Origin: Phycisphaerae bacterium
GTDB lineage: Bacteria > Planctomycetota > Phycisphaerae > SM23-33
Assembly (NCBI GenBank): GCA_030628445.1
Contig: DAOVQV010000108.1
Location: 1-6,075 of the forward strand
DNA length: 6,075 nucleotides
Direction of reading: 5' to 3'
The notes beneath the pieces were generated by a model that saw only the letters and a program-made list of their open reading frames with translations, did not search any database and was not told the origin of the DNA. Position 1 is the first letter of the stretch, and every line of letters starts with the position of its first letter. Below are positions 1 to 5,436 of the stretch, in pieces. The translations under genes and the position numbers were made by a program.

Positions 1-758
1 ACGTCCTGCGGTGGGACTGCGACGAGGGTGACGCTCATTTCGAGTGGACCGACGCCGACGGCGTGACGAAGCAGATTCGCACGAACGGCCGGAAGGAAAG
101 CGTCATCTGGGAATGCGAGCAGAGCCTTAAGCGCCTAGGGACGGATTACATCGACCTGTATCAGTGCCACTGGCCCGACCCGTCGACCCCCGTCGAAGAG
201 ACGATGGGGGCGATCGACGAGCTGCTCTCCGACGGGAAGATCCGCGCGGCGGGTGTGAGCAACTGGTCGGTCGACGAAATCGAGGCCGCCTGCAAGATCG
301 TCCCGCTGGCGTCGAACCAGCCGCCCTACAGCATGATCAACCGCAAGGCGGAGGCCGATGTTATGAGCTACTGCGCCGAGAACAACATCGCCACGATCGT
401 CTATTCGCCGCTGCAGCGGGGGCTGCTTACCGGGAAGGTAACGATGGAGCGGGTTTTCCCCAAAGCGGACCACCGCGCCGCCAATCCGTTCTTTACCCCC
501 GATAACCGAAAGAAGGTCCTGGAGTTTCTCGACGAGATCCACCCGATCGCAGAGAGGCACGACGCCACGCTCGCCCAACTTGCGATCAACTGGACCATCA
601 ACCGCGCGCCCGTCACGGCGGCGATCGTCGGCGCGAGAAACCCACAGCAGGCGCGCGAAAACGCAGCAGCGACCGAGTTCAAACTCACAGAAGCCGAAAC
701 CAAGAGAATCGACGAACTCATCGCCGAGCGTTTCCCCGTCGGGTGGGAAACTGCGTAG
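1..758 (+). CDS. Aldo/keto reductase, IolS-like, 5' end missing
   Basis: This is the C-terminal 251 residues of an NAD(P)H-dependent aldo/keto reductase (TIM-barrel fold, cytoplasmic). The frame is open from base 3, so the gene starts outside the window, and the GTG at 63 is only an internal valine. The start of the visible part (VLRWD) matches the segment that follows the catalytic lysine in AKRs such as IolS and YajO. The family signature GTDYIDLYQCHWPDP follows, with the active-site His at 168-170, then GKIRAAGVSNWS, the SPLQRGLLTGK loop and, near the end, VGARNPQQARENAAA, which forms the usual NADP-phosphate binding loop. The catalytic Asp, Tyr and Lys lie before the window. The C-terminus looks complete. 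The substrate cannot be told from sequence; AKRs of this group act on sugars, inositol derivatives and small aldehydes. It converges on the lipoprotein gene across a palindromic repeat that begins 12 bases after its stop. Confidence 0.93.
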   Translation, partial: VLRWDCDEGDAHFEWTDADGVTKQIRTNGRKESVIWECEQSLKRLGTDYIDLYQCHWPDPSTPVEETMGAIDELLSDGKIRAAGVSNWSVDEIEAACKIVPLASNQPPYSMINRKAEADVMSYCAENNIATIVYSPLQRGLLTGKVTMERVFPKADHRAANPFFTPDNRKKVLEFLDEIHPIAERHDATLAQLAINWTINRAPVTAAIVGARNPQQARENAAATEFKLTEAETKRIDELIAERFPVGWETA

Positions 759-768
759 TGCGCAGGCT

Positions 769-930
769 TAGAGCATTTTAAGTTTCATCTGTCGCATTCA
801 TGCTGGCTGCGGCTTCGTCTGGCTGCTTCGGCCTGCATCGACGATCCGCAGGGATCGCCTACTTCGGCCTCCTTGCCACCCTCGTCCTCGCCGACGCCTG
901 AATACGACATCTAAATCTTAAAGTGCTCTA
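769..930. mobile_element. TA-flanked palindromic MITE-like element
   Basis: A 158-bp segment (771-928) has inverted ends: GAGCATTTTAAG at 771-782 and CTTAAAGTGCTC at 917-928 match at 11 of 12 positions. The match continues inward imperfectly, about 24 of 30 positions for 771-800 against 899-928. Both sides carry the dinucleotide TA (769-770 and 929-930), as expected for a TA target-site duplication of the IS630/Tc1-mariner type. A perfect 6-bp hairpin, CGATCC-GCAG-GGATCG (842-857), has its centre at 849.5, exactly the midpoint of the outer ends, and GGCC pairs with GGCC symmetrically at 830-833 and 866-869. The whole unit can therefore fold as one long hairpin. No protein is encoded. It fills the gap between two convergent genes and may act as a two-way transcription terminator. 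It could instead be a structured repeat not moved by a transposase; other copies in the genome would settle this. Confidence 0.6.
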
Positions 931-1335
931 GTTTCGCCCGGCCCAAAGCAGCTTCCCGTCCGAGCGAACCAGCAGCATGCACATCTGACGCGTTTGCCCG
1001 CCGCGACCCAGGTCGAACGTGGCGCGATACACATCCGGCCTGAACCGATCCAACCGGGTAAGTCCCGCCGAATCCGCCGACGCCAACCGCTCCAGCGCGG
1101 CCTTGCGACCTGCCTCCTGGTGCGGGGCCAGACCGCCGGCGCAATCGTCGGCGAGCACCTCATCGAGCCCATCCGCCCCAACGGCCCGCAACTGGGCGAG
1201 CAGCGACTGAACCTGCGCAAAGACCTTGGCGTCGGGACCGATCGGCTTGTGCTTGTACTTACCCGAGCACCCGGCCGTGATAGAAACAACAACAAGTACA
1301 CCTGCGCAGATCAAGCTTCGCGCGGCGGGTGGCAT
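928..1335 (-). CDS. Small predicted lipoprotein, function unknown
   Basis: A 135-residue protein that I do not recognise. The ATG at 1335 is chosen because it directly begins a lipoprotein signal peptide: a short N-terminus with Arg6, a hydrophobic stretch at residues 8-19 and a lipobox ending ITAGC, with the lipidated Cys at 23. The reading frame stays open further upstream but that stretch does not look like protein. No clear Shine-Dalgarno precedes this ATG. The mature part has a helical section (about 35-90) with alternating Leu/Ala, then VYRATFDLGRGGQTRQMCMLLV and SDGKLLWAGRN. The alternating strands at the end resemble the last strands of SnoaL/NTF2-like domains, but this is only an impression. 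Its TAG stop is made of the TA plus first G of the palindromic repeat. It lies 106 bases after the pseudopilin gene on the same strand and may be co-transcribed with it. Confidence 0.72.
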   Translation of the reverse strand: MPPAARSLICAGVLVVVSITAGCSGKYKHKPIGPDAKVFAQVQSLLAQLRAVGADGLDEVLADDCAGGLAPHQEAGRKAALERLASADSAGLTRLDRFRPDVYRATFDLGRGGQTRQMCMLLVRSDGKLLWAGRN

Positions 1336-1355
1336 CGCGGCGCGCCGGGACTTGA

Positions 1356-1395
1356 CAAGCCGTGAACCTTCCGGGAACGCGGCTTGCGAGCAAGC
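1356..1395 (-). other. Mutually exclusive hairpins between two genes
   Basis: In the minus-strand RNA, CAAGCCG (1386-1380) can pair with the earlier GCTTG (1395-1391), giving a 5-bp stem with loop CTCG. It can alternatively pair with the later CGGCTTG (1362-1356), giving a 7-bp stem with a 17-base loop. The two folds share one arm and exclude each other, as in an attenuator. No run of U follows, so this is not a standard intrinsic terminator. It lies between the pseudopilin stop and the lipoprotein start. Confidence 0.3.
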
Positions 1396-1441
1396 TGCGC
1401 CACCCCCGCCAATGACGGGCGCAGCGGTCTTCAGACAAGAC

Positions 1442-2206
1442 CTATTCCTGATCGTAGTGCGGGACATTGTCGGTTCCCACAAAGCCGAGGTGGTTCTGGG
1501 GGTCCAGCATTTGCCCACCCTCGAGGTTGAACGAATCAGCGTGCCCGTCCGCACAGAGGGCGTTAGTCCTGCCCAAGTGGCGGAAGTGCGTCGTCGCTGT
1601 GGTACTGGGGCCCCAGGCGCCCAGGTCAGGCGGGTCGAGCGACGTGCTGTTCTGGAAGATGCTGACGCCGGCCGGCGCCCAGGCCATCCCCGAATCGCCG
1701 AAGACGAACAGCTCGGACGGGTTCACCAGGTCCGAGGCTCGCTTGCGCGGCATGGGGGCGCCATCAACGCTGCGGCCCCAGATGCGCGGGTCCAGACACC
1801 AGGCGTTATACCCGTAGGTGGTGGTCGGCTCGTTTACGTACATGCCCTGGGGAACGTAGGTTCCCCACGGCAGCGACGGGCACCACAGCGCCGCCAGCGT
1901 GTGGTCGGAATGGGCCATGAACGCGCTTCTGTGCGGATCGACCGGATCGGCGTCCGAGCCCCAGAAATAGGTCCGCAGGGCCGCCGTGTGGTTCGAGTAC
2001 GCCCAGAAGTACCCGTCGTTGTCGCTTTGGTAGGAAAACATCGCCAGGCCCAGGTTGTGCAGGTTCGTTAGACATTTTACCGAGCGGGCCTGCTCGTTCG
2101 CGGTGGACAAGCTCGGGACGAGGATGCTCATCAGCAGCGTGATGATGGATATAACCACCAGTATCTCGATAAGTGTAAAGGCGCGTTGTGAGAGGCTGTG
2201 CCTCAT
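1442..2206 (-). CDS. Pseudopilin-like protein with H-X9-DG motif
   Basis: A 254-residue protein with a class III (type IV prepilin) signal. A short basic leader is followed by AFTLIEILVVISIITLLMSILVP (residues 9-31), with the predicted prepilin-peptidase cut between Ala9 and Phe10 and the conserved Glu at +5 (Glu14). Ala rather than Gly at -1 is tolerated in this family. Downstream comes the typical planctomycete segment ARSVKCLTNLHNLGLAM, then Y59 and DNDGYF, a WCPS motif (108-111), and near the end H210-X9-D220-G221. The H-X9-DG C-terminal motif marks a pseudopilin family greatly expanded in planctomycetes; the mature protein is expected outside the cytoplasm, held by its N-terminal helix. 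ATG at 2206 is chosen over the GTG three codons upstream because AGGTG lies 6 bases before it. It follows the PEP-CTERM gene by 75 bases on the same strand. Its specific role is unknown. Confidence 0.93.
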   Translation of the reverse strand: MRHSLSQRAFTLIEILVVISIITLLMSILVPSLSTANEQARSVKCLTNLHNLGLAMFSYQSDNDGYFWAYSNHTAALRTYFWGSDADPVDPHRSAFMAHSDHTLAALWCPSLPWGTYVPQGMYVNEPTTTYGYNAWCLDPRIWGRSVDGAPMPRKRASDLVNPSELFVFGDSGMAWAPAGVSIFQNSTSLDPPDLGAWGPSTTATTHFRHLGRTNALCADGHADSFNLEGGQMLDPQNHLGFVGTDNVPHYDQE

Positions 2207-2233
2207 TCCCAGCACCTGTCTGAACCGACCCGA

Positions 2234-2261
2234 GCCCGGGCCGCAACAAAGCGACCCGGGC
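2234..2261 (-). other. GC-rich intercistronic hairpin
   Basis: GCCCGGG (2234-2240) pairs with CCCGGGC (2255-2261), and inside it CGC (2242-2244) pairs with GCG (2251-2253) around loop AACAAA. It lies between the PEP-CTERM stop and the pseudopilin ribosome site. No U-tract follows in the minus direction, so it may protect or separate parts of a common mRNA instead of ending transcription. Confidence 0.4.
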
Positions 2262-2281
2262 CGGTCGATCTTTCCAATGGA

Positions 2282-2875
2282 CTACTGCGCTCGGAGCCGA
2301 CCGCGCCGCAGCAGAGCAACCGCTCCCGTTGCAAGAAGCGCCACAGCGCCCGGCTCGGGCACCGGCGTATCGGGCGGATTCTGGAGAATGTAGTTGACGG
2401 TGTCCGTCTCCAGCGACCACCCGTCCCAGTTCCCGTCCACCAGCGCCCGTCCGCTTACGCCGGTGGAATGCGGGGTCCAGACGACCCCATCGTCGGAGCC
2501 CCAATATCCCAGGTACGAGTTGATCCAGTCGCTCGTCGCGACATACCCGTCATAGCTGAGCTGGTCTATCGCCAGGCCAAAGGCGTCCCAGTGGGTGTAG
2601 TCGACAACAAGACCCGTCTGAGAATTAAGGGCCAGGATCATGTCGGACCCCATTGCGCCGTCGGACCATTTGTATCCGAAGGCGTAGCTGGCGTCGCCGA
2701 AATCGATCACGGTAACGGCTGCATTCCCAGGATCCACCGAGCCATCATCAGCCCACCCCTGCAGCTGGACCCACGTATCTCCGTGCAGGTAATTCGTCGC
2801 CCCGGCGACACCAGCGCCCTGTCCGGTCAGGATCAAAGCAACCAGCATCACAAATGAGCATTGCGTTTTGAGCAT
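2282..2875 (-). CDS. PEP-CTERM (exosortase) surface protein
   Basis: A 197-residue secreted protein. Residues 1-26 form a Sec signal peptide (hydrophobic FVMLVALILTG, likely cut after AGVAGA). The C-terminus is a textbook PEP-CTERM tag: VPEP at 172-175, a hydrophobic helix AVALLATGAVALL, then RRGRLR. Such proteins are sorted and processed by an exosortase (EpsH/Xrt) in the envelope. The middle (27-165) is rich in Trp, Tyr, Gly and Asp: FGYKWSDG (67-73), WINSYLGYWGSDDGVVW (117-133), then GVSGRALVDGNWDGWS (139-154). The last part loosely recalls the closing Trp/Gly segment of small secreted proteins found near cobalt/B12 transporters (DUF4430, SCO2322-like). I did not verify this by search. The ATG at 2875 is chosen because AGGAG (2885-2881) ends 5 bases before it; the GTG at 2881 would overlap that site. 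It is the first clear gene after the cobalamin riboswitch, which is its likely regulator. Confidence 0.9.
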   Translation of the reverse strand: MLKTQCSFVMLVALILTGQGAGVAGATNYLHGDTWVQLQGWADDGSVDPGNAAVTVIDFGDASYAFGYKWSDGAMGSDMILALNSQTGLVVDYTHWDAFGLAIDQLSYDGYVATSDWINSYLGYWGSDDGVVWTPHSTGVSGRALVDGNWDGWSLETDTVNYILQNPPDTPVPEPGAVALLATGAVALLRRGRLRAQ

Positions 2876-2880
2876 TTTCA

Positions 2881-2885
2881 CTCCT
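2881..2885 (-). promoter_or_regulatory. Ribosome binding site of the PEP-CTERM gene
   Basis: AGGAG, inside the purine run AGAGAGGAG, lies 5 bases before ATG 2875. It decides that start over the upstream in-frame GTG at 2881. Confidence 0.75.
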
Positions 2886-2924
2886 CTCTTTTTTCACTAG
2901 TACGTCGAGCGTAGCTGGCTACCA

Positions 2925-2957
2925 CCCGGTGCGCGCTGAGCATTTGTGCGAACCGGG
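2925..2957 (-). other. Hairpin upstream of the PEP-CTERM gene
   Basis: CCCGGT (2925-2930) pairs with ACCGGG (2952-2957). After one mismatch the stem continues for about 5 more pairs (2932-2936 with 2946-2950), leaving a 9-base loop. It sits between the stop of the possible leader peptide (2966) and the PEP-CTERM ribosome site (2885). No U-run follows it. It could shape translation or mRNA stability, but no function is shown. Confidence 0.4.
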
Positions 2958-2965
2958 CCGTGCCT

Positions 2966-3007
2966 CTAAAAAATCCTCACGTGCTTGAACATTCGGTGTG
3001 ACGACAT
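2966..3007 (-). CDS. Possible 13-residue leader peptide
   Basis: A short ORF, MSSHRMFKHVRIF, preceded by a strong Shine-Dalgarno (AGGAG at 3018-3014, 6 bases before the ATG at 3007) and ended by TAG at 2968-2966. It lies in the transcript between the riboswitch terminator and the PEP-CTERM start, and a stable hairpin (2925-2957) follows it within 8 bases. That layout resembles a translated leader upstream of a regulatory hairpin. The peptide has two His and three basic residues but no run of one amino acid that would suggest classic attenuation. The good ribosome site may be chance. Confidence 0.3.
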   Translation of the reverse strand: MSSHRMFKHVRIF

Positions 3008-3122
3008 GGTCAGCTCCTCAACAGCGCCGAGCATCGAGCAACGGTCCAGCCCAGGCGCAAGGTTAGACCGTCAGCAACCTTAAAGGGCTTTGCGGCAGGG
3101 CCTTCGAGCAAAAAGGCGCGTC

Positions 3123-3150
3123 AAAAAGCCCCGGTCCTCGCGGCCGGGGC
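3123..3150 (-). terminator. Intrinsic terminator after the riboswitch
   Basis: In the minus-strand RNA GCCCCGG (3150-3144) pairs with CCGGGGC (3134-3128) around a 9-base loop, and five U follow at once (3127-3123). This is a strong Rho-independent terminator. It lies about 70 bases after the closing stem of the cobalamin riboswitch and is the likely expression platform: B12 binding would favour it, ending transcription before the PEP-CTERM gene. A short GGGC/GCCC pairing just before it (3168-3165 with 3158-3155) could take part in switching, but I could not identify one unambiguous antiterminator. Confidence 0.8.
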
Positions 3151-3219
3151 CTAGGGGCATCACAGCCCGTCGAAATCTGTCCCGTTGGCCGATTGACTCG
3201 CGAAGACCAAACCAGGTTG

Positions 3220-3429
3220 GCTGCAGGGAGGTCTTCTGGCTTCCGGGTCTCGGGGTCCCAAACGCATCCTGGGGCGTTTGGGCGCCCTCATCTCCCGCTG
3301 CGCCTTCCCGCCGCGACTCCGCATCGCGGTAGTGGCCTATGCAGCGATCGTCGCCGGTTACAGCGGCGCGTCCGCGGCCGAATTTCACGGCCTTCCCTTT
3401 TGGCCCACCGATAGGCGGGCACCTGCAAC
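3220..3429 (-). promoter_or_regulatory. Cobalamin (B12) riboswitch
   Basis: The minus-strand RNA holds the cobalamin riboswitch core in order. It begins GCAGGTGCCCGCC, then AAAAGGGAAG (about 3400-3391), the segment AATTCGGCCGCGGACGCG followed by CCGCTGTAACCGG, then GCCACT (3336-3331), GGGAAGGCGC and finally the B12 box CCGGAAGCCAGAAGACC, closing with CCTGCAG. The closing stem P1 is visible: GTTGCAGG (3429-3422) pairs with CCTGCAGC (3227-3220), 8 pairs with one G-U. A perfect 9-bp variable-arm stem is present at 3257-3265/3274-3282. Length (210 bases) and order fit Rfam RF00174. It would sense adenosylcobalamin or a related corrinoid. The terminator at 3123-3150 follows, so control is probably by transcription termination. 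The next gene downstream is the PEP-CTERM protein, an unusual target. Confidence 0.93.
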
Positions 3430-3436
3430 GAGACAG

Positions 3437-3465
3437 ACTCTAGCACGGAAATCCTGCCCTGTCAA
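3437..3465 (-). promoter_or_regulatory. Sigma70-type promoter of the riboswitch transcript
   Basis: TTGACA (3465-3460, perfect -35) is separated by exactly 17 bases from TAGAGT (3442-3437, -10, four of six to consensus), with TG one base before it as in an extended -10. The expected start, about 3430, falls on the first base of riboswitch stem P1 (3429), so promoter and riboswitch support each other. It lies in the 76-base gap after the nrnA stop, making the riboswitch transcript independent of the ribF-nrnA operon. Confidence 0.75.
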
Positions 3466-3505
3466 GGAATCAGACCGGCGCAAAGTGAGATTCTTTATCG
3501 GCGCC

Positions 3506-4504
3506 TCATCCCCAGCTTCTCAGCTCCTCATCAACAGCGCTGATGAATCGCTGTTTTACCAGGTCGATGTCGTCGGTGATGCGCGCCCCGGCCGCCCGGG
3601 CGTGCCCGCCGCCGCCGAACCGCTCCGCCAGCTCGGCCACGTCAACGCCGCCATTGCTGCGGAGGCTGATACGCACCGCCCCTTCCATCTCCACCAGAAG
3701 TATGACCGCCTCGACGGACTTCAGCCGGAATGCCTCGTTGACGAGGTTCTCCGTCTCGGCGTAGGCCGCCCCGGCCTGTGCAAAATCGTCTTTCAGAAGC
3801 GTCATCACGGCCAGTTTGTCGTCGCTGTGAAGTTCCAGGCTTCCCAGCATTCGCTGAAGCAGCCGGAGTCGCCCGATGCTGTCGGACTCATGCAGCTTGG
3901 CGTATATCTCATCCGGCCTGGCGCCTTCATCGACGAGAAGCGCCACGGCCCGCAGCGCCCGACCGTCTGTGTTGGCGAACCGCAGCCAGCCCGTATCGGA
4001 CGTAATCGCCACCATCAGGGCCTCCACAACCGTCGGCTCAAGAGCCCAGCCCAGCGCCCCCAGCAACTCACAGACCATGACCCCCGTAGCGGCTGCGGAG
4101 GTGTCGACCCACTGGACCGCTCCCACGTCGTCGCGCGTGGCGTGATGGTCGACGACGACGGTTTTCTGACGGTACTTACCCAGCGGCCCGGCAAGCTCAT
4201 CGAGCTGCGCATGTGCGCAGGTGTCAAGGACGAGGATCACGTCGGCCCGGGCTGCGAAGGTGTCGAACTGCTCCGGTGGGGCGGGGCGCCGCCGGTCGAA
4301 CAGGAACTCGTACCGCCCGGGTATGACGTCCGGGACGATAATCTGGACCTCCTTACCCGCAGCCCGCCCCGCCGTCGCCAGGGCGACCGCGGAGCCCAGC
4401 GCGTCGCCGTCCGGGCGGGCGTGGGTTACAACAAGCACCCGGACGCCCTGGGCCAACCTGGTGCGGGCTTGCTCGAAGGCGTCACTTGCAGATTTCACGC
4501 ACAC
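3506..4504 (-). CDS. nrnA: DHH-DHHA1 phosphoesterase, NrnA-type (nanoRNase / pAp phosphatase)
   Basis: A 332-residue cytoplasmic DHH-superfamily phosphoesterase. In the family it degrades 2-5 nucleotide RNAs and often dephosphorylates 3'-phosphoadenosine 5'-phosphate (pAp), using two metal ions such as Mn. All motifs are intact: THARPDGDALGS (H28, D32, D34), LDT (D94), VDHHAT (D119-H120-H121), and ITSDTGW (D170). The C-terminal DHHA1 domain carries the substrate-binding motif FGGGGHARAAG (296-306). Length is normal for NrnA (about 310-340). The GTG at 4504 is preferred because AAAGGA ends 8 bases before it; a TTG at 4522 is upstream of that site. The start overlaps the end of ribF by 23 bases, so translation is probably coupled. 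A weak hairpin (GGCGC/GCGCC, 3477-3505) follows the stop without a U-run. Choice of substrate (nanoRNA, pAp or cyclic-dinucleotide product) is not decided by sequence. Confidence 0.93.
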   Translation of the reverse strand: MCVKSASDAFEQARTRLAQGVRVLVVTHARPDGDALGSAVALATAGRAAGKEVQIIVPDVIPGRYEFLFDRRRPAPPEQFDTFAARADVILVLDTCAHAQLDELAGPLGKYRQKTVVVDHHATRDDVGAVQWVDTSAAATGVMVCELLGALGWALEPTVVEALMVAITSDTGWLRFANTDGRALRAVALLVDEGARPDEIYAKLHESDSIGRLRLLQRMLGSLELHSDDKLAVMTLLKDDFAQAGAAYAETENLVNEAFRLKSVEAVILLVEMEGAVRISLRSNGGVDVAELAERFGGGGHARAAGARITDDIDLVKQRFISAVDEELRSWG

Positions 4505-5432
4505 GTTCCACGTCCTTTGCAATCTGGGCCCGCAGGGCCTCGGCGTCGTCGAATTTCTCCTGCTCGCGTAGGATCTGCAGGAAGCTAAGCGCCATCGTCT
4601 TACCGTAAAGACTCGCCAGGTCGCCCTGTGCGGCGCCGATCAGAAAAGCCTCAACCGTCCGGTGACCCGCCCCGAACGTGGGCTTGACGCCGATGCTGAC
4701 GGCAGCGGGGCGAGTCCGCCGCCCTATCGTCGCCCACCCGGCGTAAACACCGTCCGCAGGTGTGATCTGCTCGCCGGGAGAGATATTCGCCGTGGGAAAA
4801 TCCAGCACCCGCCCGCGCGCCTCCCCGGTGACGATCTGCCCATACAGCGCGAAGGGCCGGCCCAGGCACTGACCGGCCTCTTCGACCCGGCCGTCCGCGA
4901 TCAGCCGGCGAATCAACGTGCTGGAGATCCTCGCCGGGCCGTTCGACAGCTCAACACGCGCCGGGGCGAGCACCTTGACGGCGAAACCCTCCTTGTCGCC
5001 GATCTCGCGCAGTGTGCTCACGTTCCCGCTTCGCCCCAGCCCGAAAAAGAAGTTCTCCCCCTCAACAACGCAGGACGGGGCGAACTTCCTTGTGACAAGC
5101 TGATGAATGAACTGGTCCGGCGCCATGGCCAGCAGGGCTTTATCCGTCCGCACGGTGACCACGATATCGGCCCCGGCGCCCAGCAGCAGTTGGCACTTTT
5201 CGGGGTGCGGGACGATCCGCTGGGGCACATCATCGGGGCGGATCACGAGGTCCGGCGGCGGGTCGAAGGTCAGCGCCACGGCCTTTACGCCCGTCCCGCC
5301 CGCCAGGGCCCCCGCAGCCGCCAGAATCCGCTGATGCCCCAGGTGCACCCCGTCGAAGTTCCCGATCGACAGCACGCAACCGCGAACCGTCTCGGGCAGA
5401 TCATCCAGGCCGTCTATGCAGGGGTTTTCCAT
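4482..5432 (-). CDS. ribF: Bifunctional riboflavin kinase / FMN adenylyltransferase
   Basis: A complete 316-residue RibF, which phosphorylates riboflavin to FMN and adenylates FMN to FAD in the cytoplasm. The N-terminal adenylyltransferase domain shows the nucleotidyltransferase motif GNFDGVHLGH (24-33, with the HxGH pair H30/H33), GENFFFGLGRSGN (125-137) and ISSTLIRRLI (169-178). The C-terminal kinase domain shows RGRVLDFPTANI (206-217, the PTAN motif), DGVYAG (227-232), a GVKPTFG segment and the end motif FLQILREQEKFDDAEALRAQI. The ATG at 5432 is chosen because it gives the normal N-terminus, lies 4 bases after the stop of the ABC ATPase gene and has AGG 7 bases upstream (5442-5440). A start at 5480 would overlap that gene and add residues unlike RibF. 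It is co-transcribed with the ATPase gene before it and nrnA after it; ribF beside nrnA is common in bacteria. Confidence 0.96.
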   Translation of the reverse strand: MENPCIDGLDDLPETVRGCVLSIGNFDGVHLGHQRILAAAGALAGGTGVKAVALTFDPPPDLVIRPDDVPQRIVPHPEKCQLLLGAGADIVVTVRTDKALLAMAPDQFIHQLVTRKFAPSCVVEGENFFFGLGRSGNVSTLREIGDKEGFAVKVLAPARVELSNGPARISSTLIRRLIADGRVEEAGQCLGRPFALYGQIVTGEARGRVLDFPTANISPGEQITPADGVYAGWATIGRRTRPAAVSIGVKPTFGAGHRTVEAFLIGAAQGDLASLYGKTMALSFLQILREQEKFDDAEALRAQIAKDVERVREICK

Positions 5433-5436
5433 GGGC

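Larger units (their letters stand above)
2876..3122 (-). promoter_or_regulatory. Long 5' leader between terminator and gene
   Basis: About 250 bases with no clear gene other than the small leader ORF. It also holds AAGGTT/AACCTT (3059-3064 with 3076-3081, 6-bp stem). Overlapping that fold is a competing pair, ACGGTC/GACCGT (3041-3046 with 3066-3071). These alternative folds suggest a structured leader. I see no convincing second promoter here, but a weak one cannot be excluded; if present, the riboswitch would not be the only control of the PEP-CTERM gene. Confidence 0.35.

Noticed and set aside
1336..1554. N-terminal extension of the lipoprotein by 73 residues
   Set aside because: It would overlap the pseudopilin gene, and it would bury the lipoprotein signal peptide inside the protein.
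1226..2071. Long + strand reading frame of 281 codons
   Set aside because: It runs antisense across the lipoprotein start and most of the pseudopilin gene, with Arg/Val-rich composition and no recognisable motif.
2198..2857. + strand reading frame of 219 codons
   Set aside because: It is antisense to the PEP-CTERM gene, which has a signal peptide, a sorting tag and a good ribosome site.
2880..2945. A 21-codon minus-strand ORF just before the PEP-CTERM gene
   Set aside because: It has no Shine-Dalgarno, begins inside the loop of the 2925-2957 hairpin and runs through the PEP-CTERM ribosome site.
2946..2966. Possible sigma54 promoter (GGCAC ... TTCGC) before the PEP-CTERM gene, as known for some PEP-CTERM genes
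   Set aside because: The spacing between GG and GC is wrong (13 instead of 10 bases).
3080..3388. Minus-strand reading frame of 102 codons
   Set aside because: It lies across the cobalamin riboswitch and terminator; its open frame reflects conserved RNA, and it has no ribosome site or protein-like pattern.
3278..4588. Long + strand reading frame of 436 codons
   Set aside because: It is antisense to nrnA, ends inside ribF and starts inside the riboswitch. Its translation is low-complexity Pro/Arg/Gly-rich, while the opposite strand carries every DHH motif.
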